This document shows, in pieces, positions 15,306-24,380 of a stretch of DNA of 64,000 bases. Source of the stretch: Bradyrhizobium sp. WBAH42 (GTDB lineage: Bacteria; Pseudomonadota; Alphaproteobacteria; Rhizobiales; Xanthobacteraceae); assembly GCF_024585265.1 (NCBI RefSeq), contig NZ_CP036533.1, forward strand, positions 372,001 through 436,000, given 5' to 3'. The notes beneath the pieces are model-generated. The model searched no databases and had not been told where the DNA came from. It saw only the letters and a list, made by a program, of their open reading frames with translations. The position numbers and the translations under genes were made by a program. The first letter of the stretch is position 1, and each line of letters starts with the position of its first letter.

Positions 15306-16310
15306 TCAATCCGCCTTCACGAATTCCTTCACAATGATCGCATCCGCATCAAAGCCCTTGTCGGCAAAGCCCTGCTCCTGCAGCCATTTGATCTGGTTGT
15401 CGACGTTCTTGACGTCGAGCTTGCCCTCGGGGTCGATATAGGCGCAGTTGCCGACCACCTGTTCGACCGGCAGGTTGGTGTACTTGGCGATGATCTCCAG
15501 GAGCGGCCTGGTCTTGTCGTTGATCGGGGCGACACCGTCCTTCATCGCGGCGAGGATGACGTCGTGATATTCGCGGTCGGCTTTCGCGAGCACGCCGAGG
15601 AATTTCGTCACCAGCGCCTTGTTGGCCAGCGTCTTCGGCGACGCGAATACCGCGCCCAGCTGCCACGGCGTCTCGTCGCCGACCCAGCCCAAAAATTTCG
15701 CGCCACCCTCGTCCATCAGCTTTCGCGCGGTCGAGATCGGGAGCAAGGCGGCATCGACGGTCTCGCCCTTGAGCGCGGCGGCGGCATTCGACAGCGATTG
15801 CAGCGGCACGATCTTCACGTCCGCCAGCTTGAAGCCGTATTTGTCGGCGAGCAGGCCGAGCGAATAGTGGAAGCTCGATCCGACCTGCGTCATCGCCACG
15901 CGCTTGCCGGCGAGGTCCTTCGGTGTCTTCAGGCCGCTCGCATAGGCGTTGTTGCTGGCGAAATAGCCGATCAAGGGGTAGCCGGGCTTCTCGCGGCTCA
16001 TGCCGCCGATCACCTTCAGCACTCCCTTGCCGGCGAGATTGTAGAGCCCGGCGGTGAAGGCGGTGACGCCGAAATCGACGTCGCCCGAGGTGGTGGCGAC
16101 CGCAATCGGCTGCGCTGCGTCGAAGAACTTCAGCTCGATATCCAGGCCGGCCTCACGGAAATAGCCCTTGTCCAGCGCGATGAAGACCGGCGCCGACGAA
16201 GACAGGCGGAGCACGCCGATCTTGGCTTTCAGCGCATCCTCGGCCCGCGCCGTGCCCATTGCCATGATCGCCATCAGGCCCGCTACCGCGAGCCGCGCAA
16301 TCCCGATCAT
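15306..16310 (-). CDS. ABC transporter periplasmic binding protein (SsuA/NMT1-like)
   Basis: The 334-residue protein has a signal peptide (MIGIARLAVAGLMAIMAMG, cleaved near ARAED) and an NMT1/SsuA-type domain. Family marks are the LDKGYFREAGLDIELK motif near residues 47-62, DVDFGVTAF, and KDLAGKRVAMTQVGSS. Members bind sulfonates, nitrate, or pyrimidine/thiamine precursors. It follows the FAD oxidoreductase by 30 bp, and the two are probably co-transcribed. The substrate is unknown; the oxidoreductase suggests an oxidisable organic compound. Confidence 0.85.
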   Translation of the reverse strand: MIGIARLAVAGLMAIMAMGTARAEDALKAKIGVLRLSSSAPVFIALDKGYFREAGLDIELKFFDAAQPIAVATTSGDVDFGVTAFTAGLYNLAGKGVLKVIGGMSREKPGYPLIGYFASNNAYASGLKTPKDLAGKRVAMTQVGSSFHYSLGLLADKYGFKLADVKIVPLQSLSNAAAALKGETVDAALLPISTARKLMDEGGAKFLGWVGDETPWQLGAVFASPKTLANKALVTKFLGVLAKADREYHDVILAAMKDGVAPINDKTRPLLEIIAKYTNLPVEQVVGNCAYIDPEGKLDVKNVDNQIKWLQEQGFADKGFDADAIIVKEFVKAD

Positions 16311-16340
16311 CCCGTTTCCTCCGCTTTGTCTTGCAGTGCG

Positions 16341-17708
16341 TCACAGGCCTTCGGGCACCGCCTGGTCCCCTCCGATGAAGGCGCCCTGTTGTTTCAACGT
16401 TTCCTGCAACTTTTCAATGGGGATTTCGCGTGGAATTCGGTTTCCGGACAGCGCCAGCGCGGCGGCGGAACCGGCGGCCTCACCCATCGCGAAGCAGGCC
16501 CCGGAGACCCGCGCCGCCGACTGTCCCTCATGGGTCATCGAGGCACAGCGGCCGGCGACCAGGAGATTGTCGACGCCTTCAGGGACCAGCATCCGGTAAG
16601 GCAGCTCGTTGTAGCCGCGCGATTCCGGGATCGGCGGGAAGGTGAAGACGACGTCACCGGGCACATGGGCCTCGATCGGCCAGCCGTTGACGCCGATGCA
16701 ATCGGCGAACGAGGCACAGCCGAGCACGTCCTCACCGCTGAGCTGGTAGCCGCCTTTGATGCGGCGGGTCTCGCGGATGCCGAGCTGTGGCGGCAGGTCG
16801 ACGATGTAGGACTTCTCAAACCCCGGCACCGCGCTGCGCAGGAATTCATACGCGGCGAGCGCCTGCTTGCGCCCCTCGATCTCGCCGCGGGTGAGATCGT
16901 CGGGCTCGATTCCGTTGATGGCGTGACCATCCTCGCGCGCCACCTGGGTGAAATTCACCCGCCATTCGATGCCGGATTTCTGTGGCCGCACGATCGCGCT
17001 TTTCCGCGGAAATCTGTGCGTGCCGGCGGCGATCGCCTTCTCCATCAATTGCGGAATGGTGCGCCAGGCCTCGCCGGCCTTGGCGGGATCGATGCCGTTG
17101 AGCCGCAGCATCATCGAAGGATACAGGGGATGGCCATGCTCGTCGCCGACCTCGAACGGCGCGCCGGCCCACACGGCGAGATCGCCGTCGCCGGAACAGT
17201 CGATGAAGATCTCCGCGCGCACCGCCTGGCGGCCGGCCCTGGTCTCCACCAGCATCGCGTTGATGCGACGCTCACCAGCCATGACGACGCCGGCGCCGAG
17301 GGCATGGAACAGGATATTCACCTTGTGGCTAGCCAGCAGCTCGTCGGCCGCGATCTTGTAGGCGGCGGTGTCGTAGGCCTGGGCAAACACCTTGCCCAGG
17401 ATCAGATGCGGCGCGTTGAGACCGTTCAAGCGATCGATCCGCGCCAGCAGCTCCGAGGCCAGACCCTGCACCAGCCGCCGGTGCTCGCCATGGACGTTGC
17501 CGTGCAGGCCGCAGAAGTTGGTGACGCCGGCCGCGGTGCCCATGCCGCCGAGAAAGCCGTAGCGCTCGATCAGCAGCGTTTTCCGTCCCGCGCGCGCCGC
17601 TGCGGCCGCCGCCACGATGCCGGCCGGGCCGCCGCCGAGCACGACGACTTCATATTCGCCGTAGAGCGGTACTTTGCGCGCTGGTTCATCGATCGTCATG
17701 GCCGGCAT
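16341..17708 (-). CDS. FAD-dependent oxidoreductase (PF12831-type)
   Basis: The 455-residue flavoprotein has its dinucleotide-binding motif VVLGGGPAG at residues 22-30, then the family signature GFLGGMGTAAGVTNFCGLHG. DCSGDGDLAVWAG and a C-terminal VAGRCASMTHEGQSAARV complete the FAD_oxidored pattern. The start at 17708 has GGAAGG seven bases upstream; a longer frame to 17747 lacks one. The reaction is not known for this group. It leads an operon with an SsuABC-type importer, so it probably acts on the imported compound. Confidence 0.8.
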   Translation of the reverse strand: MPAMTIDEPARKVPLYGEYEVVVLGGGPAGIVAAAAAARAGRKTLLIERYGFLGGMGTAAGVTNFCGLHGNVHGEHRRLVQGLASELLARIDRLNGLNAPHLILGKVFAQAYDTAAYKIAADELLASHKVNILFHALGAGVVMAGERRINAMLVETRAGRQAVRAEIFIDCSGDGDLAVWAGAPFEVGDEHGHPLYPSMMLRLNGIDPAKAGEAWRTIPQLMEKAIAAGTHRFPRKSAIVRPQKSGIEWRVNFTQVAREDGHAINGIEPDDLTRGEIEGRKQALAAYEFLRSAVPGFEKSYIVDLPPQLGIRETRRIKGGYQLSGEDVLGCASFADCIGVNGWPIEAHVPGDVVFTFPPIPESRGYNELPYRMLVPEGVDNLLVAGRCASMTHEGQSAARVSGACFAMGEAAGSAAALALSGNRIPREIPIEKLQETLKQQGAFIGGDQAVPEGL

Positions 17709-17820
17709 GGCGCGTTCCTTCCCGGAATCTGGTTCGAACTGGATCACGACTTAGCCGGCGGTCCTCATGCCCGCAAGATCGCGGTTGCTCGCCATCGGTG
17801 AACCTGAGACAAGTGCGGCC

Positions 17821-18093
17821 ATGAATTCGATCATCGTCAGGTACTGCTTCGCCGCTTCTATTGCCCTCGCGCTCACGGCCCTTCCCGCCGCAGCCGTGGA
17901 GCAAAACTGCCGCTTCATCCCGGCCAAGGCCGATCGCGAAGCCTGCTACAAGAGGCAGGAGGAAGAACTTGCGGCGAAGCGCAAGCCGGCCGCGCCGGCG
18001 GCTGAGAGCACGACGCTCGAAACGCTGCGCCAATTGCGCCAGGACGACGACGCCGTCTACCGCAGCATCAACAATATCTGCCGCGGCTGCTGA
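17821..18093 (+). CDS. Small secreted Cys-containing protein, function unknown
   Basis: The 90-residue product has a signal peptide (MNSIIVRYCFAASIALALTA, cleaved near AAAVEQ). A polar region follows with RFIPAKADREACYKRQEEE and a C-terminal CRGC. I chose the internal ATG because it starts directly with a good signal peptide; an in-frame start at 17767 adds 18 residues. No domain is recognised. It is divergent from the FAD oxidoreductase and ends three bases before the convergent enoyl-CoA hydratase. Confidence 0.55.
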   Translation: MNSIIVRYCFAASIALALTALPAAAVEQNCRFIPAKADREACYKRQEEELAAKRKPAAPAAESTTLETLRQLRQDDDAVYRSINNICRGC

Positions 18094-18096
18094 CGC

Positions 18097-18900
18097 CTAA
18101 CCTTTGCCACCGCCCCAGTTCGCCGCCCGTTTCTCTGCGAACGACGCAAGCCCTTCCGCCGCCTCGGCGCTCTGGCGCTTGAGCGAGTGCAATTGCACGA
18201 GCCGCGTATACGCCGCATCGTCCACCGCCATGCCGCCGAACGAGCTCTCCAGCGCGAGTCGCTTGGTCTCGGCCATCGCCTCGGGTCCGTTGGCGAGCAG
18301 CTGCTCGACCACCTTGACGCCTGCGGCCTCGAGATCGGCGAGCGGCACCACCTCGTGGACGAGGCCGATGCGGCGGGCATCTTCGGCGCCGAAGCGTTCG
18401 CCGGTCAGCGCGTAGCGACGGACCTGGCGGACGCCGATGGCATCGCAGAGCTGCGGGATGATGATCGCTGCGGTCAGGCCCCAGCGCACCTCGGTGATCG
18501 AGAACAGGGCGTTGTCGGCGGCAATCACGACGTCGCAGGCCGCGATGACGCCGGTACCGCCCCCGAAGCAGCCGCCCTGCACCAGCGCGACGGTGGGAAT
18601 CGGCAACGTGTTGAGCCGCTGCACGGCTTCGAACGTCGCCCGCGAGGCCGCCTCGTTCGCCTCGCTCGATTGCGGCCGCACGCTGTTGATCCATTTGAGG
18701 TCGGCGCCGGCCTGGAAGTGCTTGCCGTTGCCCCGGAGCACGACGACGCGCAGATTGGGCTTGCTGCCGAGGTCGTCCATGGCCGCGAGCACGCCTGAGA
18801 TCAGCGCGGCGTCATAGGCATTGTTGACCTCCGGCCGGTTCAACGTGACGGTCGCAACCCCGCGTTCATCGAGGCTCCACAGGACGGGGCTGGCAGTCAT
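18097..18900 (-). CDS. Enoyl-CoA hydratase/isomerase family protein
   Basis: The 267-residue crotonase-fold enzyme has oxyanion-hole segments HFQAGADLKW at residues 61-70 and QGGCFGGGTG at 108-117. A Glu in FSITEVRWG (137) sits at a catalytic position. The ATG at 18900 matches the family start; the much longer frame is an artefact. The neighbours give no pathway, so the acyl-CoA substrate is unknown. It could be a hydratase, an isomerase, or a methylglutaconyl-CoA hydratase-like enzyme. Confidence 0.85.
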   Translation of the reverse strand: MTASPVLWSLDERGVATVTLNRPEVNNAYDAALISGVLAAMDDLGSKPNLRVVVLRGNGKHFQAGADLKWINSVRPQSSEANEAASRATFEAVQRLNTLPIPTVALVQGGCFGGGTGVIAACDVVIAADNALFSITEVRWGLTAAIIIPQLCDAIGVRQVRRYALTGERFGAEDARRIGLVHEVVPLADLEAAGVKVVEQLLANGPEAMAETKRLALESSFGGMAVDDAAYTRLVQLHSLKRQSAEAAEGLASFAEKRAANWGGGKG

Positions 18901-19051
18901 CGGCGGTCCTCCGGTTGTTTGCCGCGCACTATGGCTGAGGGCGCGTGCCCTGATCCATATCTTTCCGGCGTAGGGCGGCCGCGTCCATCGCATGGCGGCT
19001 TGTGTCATGCTGGCTGCGGGCGACACCACGGGATGGATACGGGATATCAAT

Positions 19052-20026
19052 ATGCGCATCTGCATTTTCGGCGCAGGCGCCGTCGGCAGCCACATTGCGG
19101 TACGGCTGGCGCGCGCCGGCCATGAGGTCAGTTGCGTGATGCGGGGGGCGCATCTGGAGGCGGCCCGCGCCAATGGCCTCAAGCTGCGCGTCGGCGATTC
19201 CGAGGTCGGTGCCAAGGTGAACGCGTCAGGCGATCCGGCCCAGCTCGGCCCGCAGGACGTCGTGATCTCGACCTTGAAGGCGACCGCGCTTCAGGGGCTG
19301 GTTTCCAGCATCAAGCCGCTGCTCCAGGACGACACTGCGATCGTGTTTGCGCAGAACGGCATTCCCTGGTGGTACGGCATCGGCCTGCCGCCGCGGCACC
19401 CGGCGCCGCCGGACATTTCATTCCTCGATCCCGGCGGGCGCCTGCGCGCCTGCATCCCGAAGGAACGGATCGTCGGCGGCGTGGTCTTCTCATCCAACGA
19501 GGTGATCGCGCCCGGCGTGGTGCAGAACCTGACGCCGGACCGCAACCGTCTCCTGATCGGCGAGTGCGACGACCGCAATTGCGAGCGCATCACCAGGCTG
19601 CGCGGTGTCTTCAACGACGCGCGGCTGGAATCGCCGCCGGTCGCCGAGATCCGCGAGGCGATCTGGTCAAAGCTGCTGACCAACATGTCGCTGTCGGTGC
19701 TGTGCCTGCTCACCGGCCAGACCGCGCGCGGCGTGCGCGACGACCCCGCCTTCACGGAGGTGATTCCGCGCATGCTGAACGAGGCCAACGAGATCGCCCA
19801 ATACTTCATTCCCGAGGTCAAGCGCGTCAGCCGCAGCGGCCCTGCCCCCAACCACAAACCATCGCTGCTGCAGGATTACGAGCTCGGCCGCGCCATGGAG
19901 ATCGACGTGCTGGTGAAGGCGCCCCAGGCCTTCGCGCGCACCGCCGGCCTGTCGACGCCGACGCTCGACCTGATCGCCGCGCTCGCCATCCAGAAGGCGC
20001 GCGACAGGGGGCTCTACTCGGCGTGA
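19052..20026 (+). CDS. 2-dehydropantoate 2-reductase family protein
   Basis: The 324-residue NADP-dependent reductase begins MRICIFGAGAVGSH, the ApbA/PanE Rossmann signature. The helical C-terminal domain carries KLLTNMSLSVLCLLTG and PSLLQDYELGRAMEID, where the conserved Lys and Ser/Asp lie. PanE makes pantoate for coenzyme A, but many members reduce other 2-keto acids. A second family member occurs at 38758-39765, so at least one is probably not the housekeeping enzyme. The end is three bases from the convergent hydrolase. Confidence 0.82.
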   Translation: MRICIFGAGAVGSHIAVRLARAGHEVSCVMRGAHLEAARANGLKLRVGDSEVGAKVNASGDPAQLGPQDVVISTLKATALQGLVSSIKPLLQDDTAIVFAQNGIPWWYGIGLPPRHPAPPDISFLDPGGRLRACIPKERIVGGVVFSSNEVIAPGVVQNLTPDRNRLLIGECDDRNCERITRLRGVFNDARLESPPVAEIREAIWSKLLTNMSLSVLCLLTGQTARGVRDDPAFTEVIPRMLNEANEIAQYFIPEVKRVSRSGPAPNHKPSLLQDYELGRAMEIDVLVKAPQAFARTAGLSTPTLDLIAALAIQKARDRGLYSA

Positions 20027-20029
20027 GTC

Positions 20030-20704
20030 TCAGGCGAGCGCGTCGATCCAGGCCGCGAGCGTGTCCAGCACCTCGGTGAGCGCCTCGTCATTGGTACGGC
20101 CGGATTTCTTCAGCACCGCGAAGGAATGGTCGCCGCCTGCGACCTCATGCAGCGTCGCCTTCGGGCCGAGCTTCTCGACGACAGGCTTGAGGTAGCTCAG
20201 ATCGGCAAGCTCGTCGCGCGTGCCTTGCAGGAACAGCATGGGGATCGCGATGGCGGCAAGGTGTTCGGCGCGCTCGGATGACGGCTTCTTGGCGGCATGG
20301 AGGGGAAAGCCGAGAAAAGCGAGCCCTTTGACATCGGGCAGCGGCGACTTCGACTGCGCCTGCGAGGTCATGCGGCCGCCGAAGGATTTCCCACCGGCGA
20401 CAAGCTTCAGCCCGGGACAGAGCCGCGCCGCCTCCGCGACCGCTGCGCGGATGCTCGCGTGTGCGATGGCGGGCGGATCAGGACGCCCCTTCTTCGCTTC
20501 CATGTAGGGAAAATTGAAGCGGAACGTCGCAATGCCGCGCTCGGCAAGGCCGGCTGCGACCTTCTCCATGAAGGAATGCCGCATGTCGGCCCCGGCGCCA
20601 TGCGCCAGCACGTAGCAGGCGCGCGCATGCTCCGGCTGCGTCAGGATCGCCGAGACAGTGCCGATGCGCTCGATGTCGAGCTTGAGCTCGCGCCTCTGGA
20701 CCAA
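20030..20704 (-). CDS. Alpha/beta hydrolase (KANL3/Tex30-like)
   Basis: The product of about 224 residues has an oxyanion YVLAHGAGADMRH, a nucleophile elbow AGGKSFGGRM and a catalytic His in AGGDHSF. An Asp in FLQGTRDELAD completes the triad. This matches the short KANL3/Tex30-like hydrolases of proteobacteria. The start is uncertain: a TTG at 20704 gives the usual length, while an ATG at 20764 adds 20 residues without family likeness. The substrate is unknown. Confidence 0.72.
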   Translation of the reverse strand: MVQRRELKLDIERIGTVSAILTQPEHARACYVLAHGAGADMRHSFMEKVAAGLAERGIATFRFNFPYMEAKKGRPDPPAIAHASIRAAVAEAARLCPGLKLVAGGKSFGGRMTSQAQSKSPLPDVKGLAFLGFPLHAAKKPSSERAEHLAAIAIPMLFLQGTRDELADLSYLKPVVEKLGPKATLHEVAGGDHSFAVLKKSGRTNDEALTEVLDTLAAWIDALA

Positions 20705-20811
20705 GACTGGATGTTCCCGATGAGTCCCGCAACAGATACCCGCGCGACCGCGCTCTGGAAACATCAATCTTCGCGCGTGCTCGGCGCGCATGCCGTAACG
20801 CGCGGGAGCCG

Positions 20812-22368
20812 TCAGCTGACCCGCCGTTCCCGCCCCTCCCAGAACGGCCTGCGAAGCTCGCGCTTCAGCACCTTGCCGGCGCCCGACAGCGGCAGCGGCG
20901 TCTCGGTGATCTCGATGCTGCGGGGACATTTGTAGCCGGCAATCAGCGTCTTCGTGAACTCGATCAGCTCGCCGGTCGAGACCTCCACGCCACTGCGTTT
21001 GACCACGACGGCATGGACCTGCTCTCCCCATTGCTCATTGGGAATTCCGATCACGGCGCATTGCAGCACCGACGGATGCTGCGCCAGCGCGTTCTCGACC
21101 TCGACCGAGTACACATTCTCGCCGCCCGAGATGATCATGTCCTTCACGCGGTCGACGACATAGATGAACCCGTCCTCGTCCATGTAGCCGCCGTCGCCCG
21201 TGTGCATCCAGCCGTCGACGACGGCGCGCGCGGTCTCCTCCGGCCGTTCCCAATAGCCCATCATCACGGTGTCGCCGCGCACCACGATCTCGCCGACGGC
21301 GCCCGCCGGCAGCGGCTGGTCGTTCTCGTCGACGATCCGTACCTCGCAGCCGAGCGTGGCACGGCCGGCACCGCGATGGCGCCCCTTCCTGCGCCCCTCC
21401 CCGACATGCTCGTCGGGGTGCAGCAGCGTCGCGATCGGCGACAATTCGGTCATGCCATAGGCCTGCGTGAAGCGCACATGCGGCAGTGCGCGCGCGGCAC
21501 GGTCGAGCACCGCCTCGCTGATCGGCGAGGCCCCGTAGATGATGTTCTTCAGGGACGACAGGTCGTAGTTGCCGATCGCGGGGTGATCGACGAACATCTG
21601 GATCATCGTGGGCACCAGCAGCACGTCGGTGACGCGCTCGTTCTGCATCGCAGCCATCACGCCTTCGGGCGTGAAGCCCTGAACGATCACGTTCGAGCCG
21701 CCGGAGAGCAGCAGCGAATACATCGCCGCCCCGTTGGCAAGGTGAAACATCGGGGCCGCATGCAGGTAGATCGCGCTCGCCGGAAACAGGCCTTCGCCGA
21801 GTGCGTTGAGCGCATTGGCCATCAGATTCTGGTGGCTGAGCATCACGCCTTTGGAACGGCCGGTGGTGCCGCCGGTGTAGAAGATGCCGGCGAGATCGTC
21901 GCCCTTGCGCATGGCATCGGGCACCGGAGCGCTGCCCGCAACCAGATCCTCATAGCTCTCCATCCCCGCCGGCGCCTCGCCATCATCGGCATAGATCAGC
22001 GTCAGCCCCGGAATGGCGCCTGCGAGCTGCGCGCCGACCTGCGCAAAGGCTTTGTCGACCAGCAGAACGGACGCGCGGCAGTCGCGCAGCGCATCCTCGT
22101 TTTCCAGAGCGCTCCAGCGGATGTTGAGCGGCACGATCACGCCGCCCGCCCAGCCGGTTGCCAGATAGAGCTCGAGATAGCGGTCCGAGTTGAAGGACAG
22201 CACCGCAACACGGTCGCCGTCCCTGACGCCGCGCGTGCGCAGGCCGCCGGCCAGCCTTGTAACGCGCTCGCCGAGTTCGCCCCAACTCCGCCGCCGCTGG
22301 CCATAGAATGTGGCCAGCCCATTCGGATTGATCTGCAGCGCCCTGCGCAGTCCGTGCGTGATGTTCAT
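20812..22368 (-). CDS. Fatty-acyl-CoA ligase (AMP-forming)
   Basis: The 518-residue adenylate-forming enzyme has its P-loop FYTGGTTGRSKG at residues 163-174, then QAYGMTELSP, GWMHTGDGGYMDEDG and the C-terminal SGAGKVLKRELR with the catalytic Lys. It resembles the medium/long-chain group (FadD3/DmdB-like). The ATG overlaps the TetR stop (ATGA) and follows GGAGGAGGAACGGG. With the divergent thiolase, MaoC, SDR and dehydrogenase genes it probably activates the acid that this cluster degrades. The substrate is unknown. Confidence 0.87.
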   Translation of the reverse strand: MNITHGLRRALQINPNGLATFYGQRRRSWGELGERVTRLAGGLRTRGVRDGDRVAVLSFNSDRYLELYLATGWAGGVIVPLNIRWSALENEDALRDCRASVLLVDKAFAQVGAQLAGAIPGLTLIYADDGEAPAGMESYEDLVAGSAPVPDAMRKGDDLAGIFYTGGTTGRSKGVMLSHQNLMANALNALGEGLFPASAIYLHAAPMFHLANGAAMYSLLLSGGSNVIVQGFTPEGVMAAMQNERVTDVLLVPTMIQMFVDHPAIGNYDLSSLKNIIYGASPISEAVLDRAARALPHVRFTQAYGMTELSPIATLLHPDEHVGEGRRKGRHRGAGRATLGCEVRIVDENDQPLPAGAVGEIVVRGDTVMMGYWERPEETARAVVDGWMHTGDGGYMDEDGFIYVVDRVKDMIISGGENVYSVEVENALAQHPSVLQCAVIGIPNEQWGEQVHAVVVKRSGVEVSTGELIEFTKTLIAGYKCPRSIEITETPLPLSGAGKVLKRELRRPFWEGRERRVS

Positions 22369-23102
22369 CCCGTTCCTCCTCCCGTGCGTTTCTTCCCTGT
22401 TGTTTTGCGTCCTGAGTTGCGCCCTTGCGGCGCCCTCGGCGTCTTCTTTGTCATCTGCAGCCGAACCTCGGCCGCCAAGCCGTCCGTCAGCCGCACCGTG
22501 AACTCGTCGGCGATTGCGGTCGGCGACAGCTTGCCCTCCCGCCGATACCAATGGCCGATCCAATTGAGCGAACCCGCGATCGCGAAGGCTGCAAGCTTGG
22601 GATCGCAAGGCCTGATCGAACCGTCGGCAATGCCTGCGGCAATGTATCGCCGGAAGGTGGCGTCGATCCGCCTCTTGGCGGCGCGCGCGATACCGGCGTT
22701 CCGCTCGGTCAGGTCGCGCAAATCGAAACGCACGAGACTCGCGCCGAAATCGGTCGCCATCAGTTCGGCATAGGCGTGCACCAGCTTGCGCAGCTTGGCG
22801 AGACCCGAACCACCGCCGGCGTTGATCTCCGTGATCACGCCGTCGACGAGTTCGGCGCCCATCGACCAGCATTCGAACAGGATCTCGTCCTTGCCCCGGA
22901 AGTAATTGTACAGCGCGGGCTTGGTAATGTTCAGCCGGTCCGCGACCTCGTTCAGCGTCACGCGATGGTAGCCCTGCTCCAGGAACAGTTGCACGGCGGC
23001 GCGCAGCACCGCCTCGCGCTTCTCGTCACGGGCGCGGCGCCGGCTCTCGAACGGCAGCCAGGGCGAAGGCGATGAAGGCGGAGCGGGCGGCGCTGAGTCC
23101 AT
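22365..23102 (-). CDS. TetR family transcriptional regulator
   Basis: The 245-residue repressor has its HTH at about residues 49-70 (TLNEVADRLNITKPALYNYF), the classical TetR tyrosine-rich recognition helix. An all-helical ligand domain follows, then an unusual basic tail rich in Lys, Arg and Thr (about 25 residues). It is divergent from the thiolase gene and coupled to the ligase gene, so it probably controls both directions. The likely operator is the palindrome between them. Acyl-CoA ligands are common for TetR repressors of such clusters. Confidence 0.88.
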   Translation of the reverse strand: MDSAPPAPPSSPSPWLPFESRRRARDEKREAVLRAAVQLFLEQGYHRVTLNEVADRLNITKPALYNYFRGKDEILFECWSMGAELVDGVITEINAGGGSGLAKLRKLVHAYAELMATDFGASLVRFDLRDLTERNAGIARAAKRRIDATFRRYIAAGIADGSIRPCDPKLAAFAIAGSLNWIGHWYRREGKLSPTAIADEFTVRLTDGLAAEVRLQMTKKTPRAPQGRNSGRKTTGKKRTGGGTG

Positions 23103-23140
23103 GGTCGATCGGTTGACTCTGGTGGAGATCGGGCGATATG

Positions 23141-23173
23141 TTACCCATGGGTAAGAAAAAGTCCAATGGGTAA
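23141..23173. promoter_or_regulatory. TetR-type operator region
   Basis: TTACCCATGGGTAA at 23141-23154 is a perfect 14-bp palindrome in the short gap between the divergent TetR and thiolase genes. The half site ATGGGTAA recurs at 23166-23173, 19 bases on. A possible promoter (TTGACT at 23113, GATATG at 23135) lies just before it on the thiolase side. Confidence 0.65.
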
Positions 23174-23190
23174 TTTATTGGGAGGAAGCG

Positions 23191-24372
23191 ATGTCTGACG
23201 TCGTCGTCGCCGGGGTCGGCATGATCCCGTTCGCCAAGCCGGGCGCCAGCGCGCCCTATCACGAGATGGGGACGGAAGCGGTCAAGCTCGCGCTCGCCGA
23301 CGCCGGCCTCGGCTACGAGAAGGTCGAGCAGGCCTATGTCGGATACGTCTACGGCGACTCCACCTGCGGGCAGCGCGCGCTCTACCCTGTCGGAATGACC
23401 GGTATCCCCATCGTCAACGTCAACAACAATTGCTCGACCGGTTCGACCGCGCTGTTCATGGCGCGGCAGATGATCGCAAGCGGGGCGCTGGATTGCGTGC
23501 TGGCGGTCGGCTTCGAGCAGATGAAACCCGGCGCGCTCGGCAGCGTCTACACCGATCGCCCGAGCGCGTTCGAGGACTTCGACGCCGCCGCGGACCAGCT
23601 GATCGACGCCCCCGGCATTCCGCTGGCGCTGCGCTATTTCGGCGGCGCCGGGCTCAGCCACATGAAGAAATACGGCACGCCGCTCGACGCCTTCGCCAAG
23701 GTGCGCGCCAAGGCGAGCCGACACGCCAGGAACAATCCGCTCGCGCTTTTCCGCAAGGAAGTCACGGCGGACGACGTGATGAACGACCAGGTGATCTGGC
23801 CGGGCGTGATGACGCGCCTGATGGCGTGCCCGCCGACCTGCGGCGGCGCCGCCGCCGTGCTGGTCTCCGAGCGGTTTGCGGACAAGCATGGCATCGGCAA
23901 AGAGGTACGCATCGCGGCGCAGGCCATGACCACCGATACGCCCTCGACCTTCAAGGCCGGCGACATGATGCAGCTGGTCGGCTACGACATGGCAAGAGAG
24001 GCGGCCAGCCGGGTTTATGAGAGCGCCGGCATCGGCCCCGGCGATCTCGACGTGGTCGAGCTGCACGACTGCTTCGCCCATAACGAGCTCATCACCTACG
24101 AGGCGCTCGGCCTTTGCGGCGAGGGTGAAGCCGGCAAGTTCATCAATGACGGCGACAACACCTATGGCGGCCGGATCGTGACCAATCCGTCCGGCGGATT
24201 GCTGTCCAAGGGACATCCGCTCGGCGCCACCGGGCTTGCGCAGTGCTACGAGCTGACGCGGCAATTGCGCGGCACGGCAGGCTCCACGCAAGTCGAGGGT
24301 GCGAAGGTCGCGCTCCAGCACAATCTGGGCCTCGGCGGCGCCTGCGTCGTCACGCTCTACAAGCGGCACTGA
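23191..24372 (+). CDS. Thiolase family protein (lipid-transfer/SCPx type)
   Basis: The 393-residue thiolase-fold protein has a nucleophilic Cys81 in NNNCSTGS, a second active-site His in ELHDCFAHNE, and the C-terminal GHPLGATG. It belongs to the SCPx/lipid-transfer-type thiolases, which cleave branched or steroid-like 3-ketoacyl-CoAs, and it is shorter than standard FadA only slightly. It is first in an operon with two MaoC-like genes, an SDR and an acyl-CoA dehydrogenase. That set can carry out one full beta-oxidation round. Confidence 0.88.
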   Translation: MSDVVVAGVGMIPFAKPGASAPYHEMGTEAVKLALADAGLGYEKVEQAYVGYVYGDSTCGQRALYPVGMTGIPIVNVNNNCSTGSTALFMARQMIASGALDCVLAVGFEQMKPGALGSVYTDRPSAFEDFDAAADQLIDAPGIPLALRYFGGAGLSHMKKYGTPLDAFAKVRAKASRHARNNPLALFRKEVTADDVMNDQVIWPGVMTRLMACPPTCGGAAAVLVSERFADKHGIGKEVRIAAQAMTTDTPSTFKAGDMMQLVGYDMAREAASRVYESAGIGPGDLDVVELHDCFAHNELITYEALGLCGEGEAGKFINDGDNTYGGRIVTNPSGGLLSKGHPLGATGLAQCYELTRQLRGTAGSTQVEGAKVALQHNLGLGGACVVTLYKRH

Positions 24373-24380
24373 TAGCGGCC

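Noticed and set aside
15162..17801. Very long rightward open frame (879 codons)
   Set aside because: It is antisense to the FAD oxidoreductase and binding-protein genes, is rich in Arg/Asp/His with no domain, and reflects high GC3.
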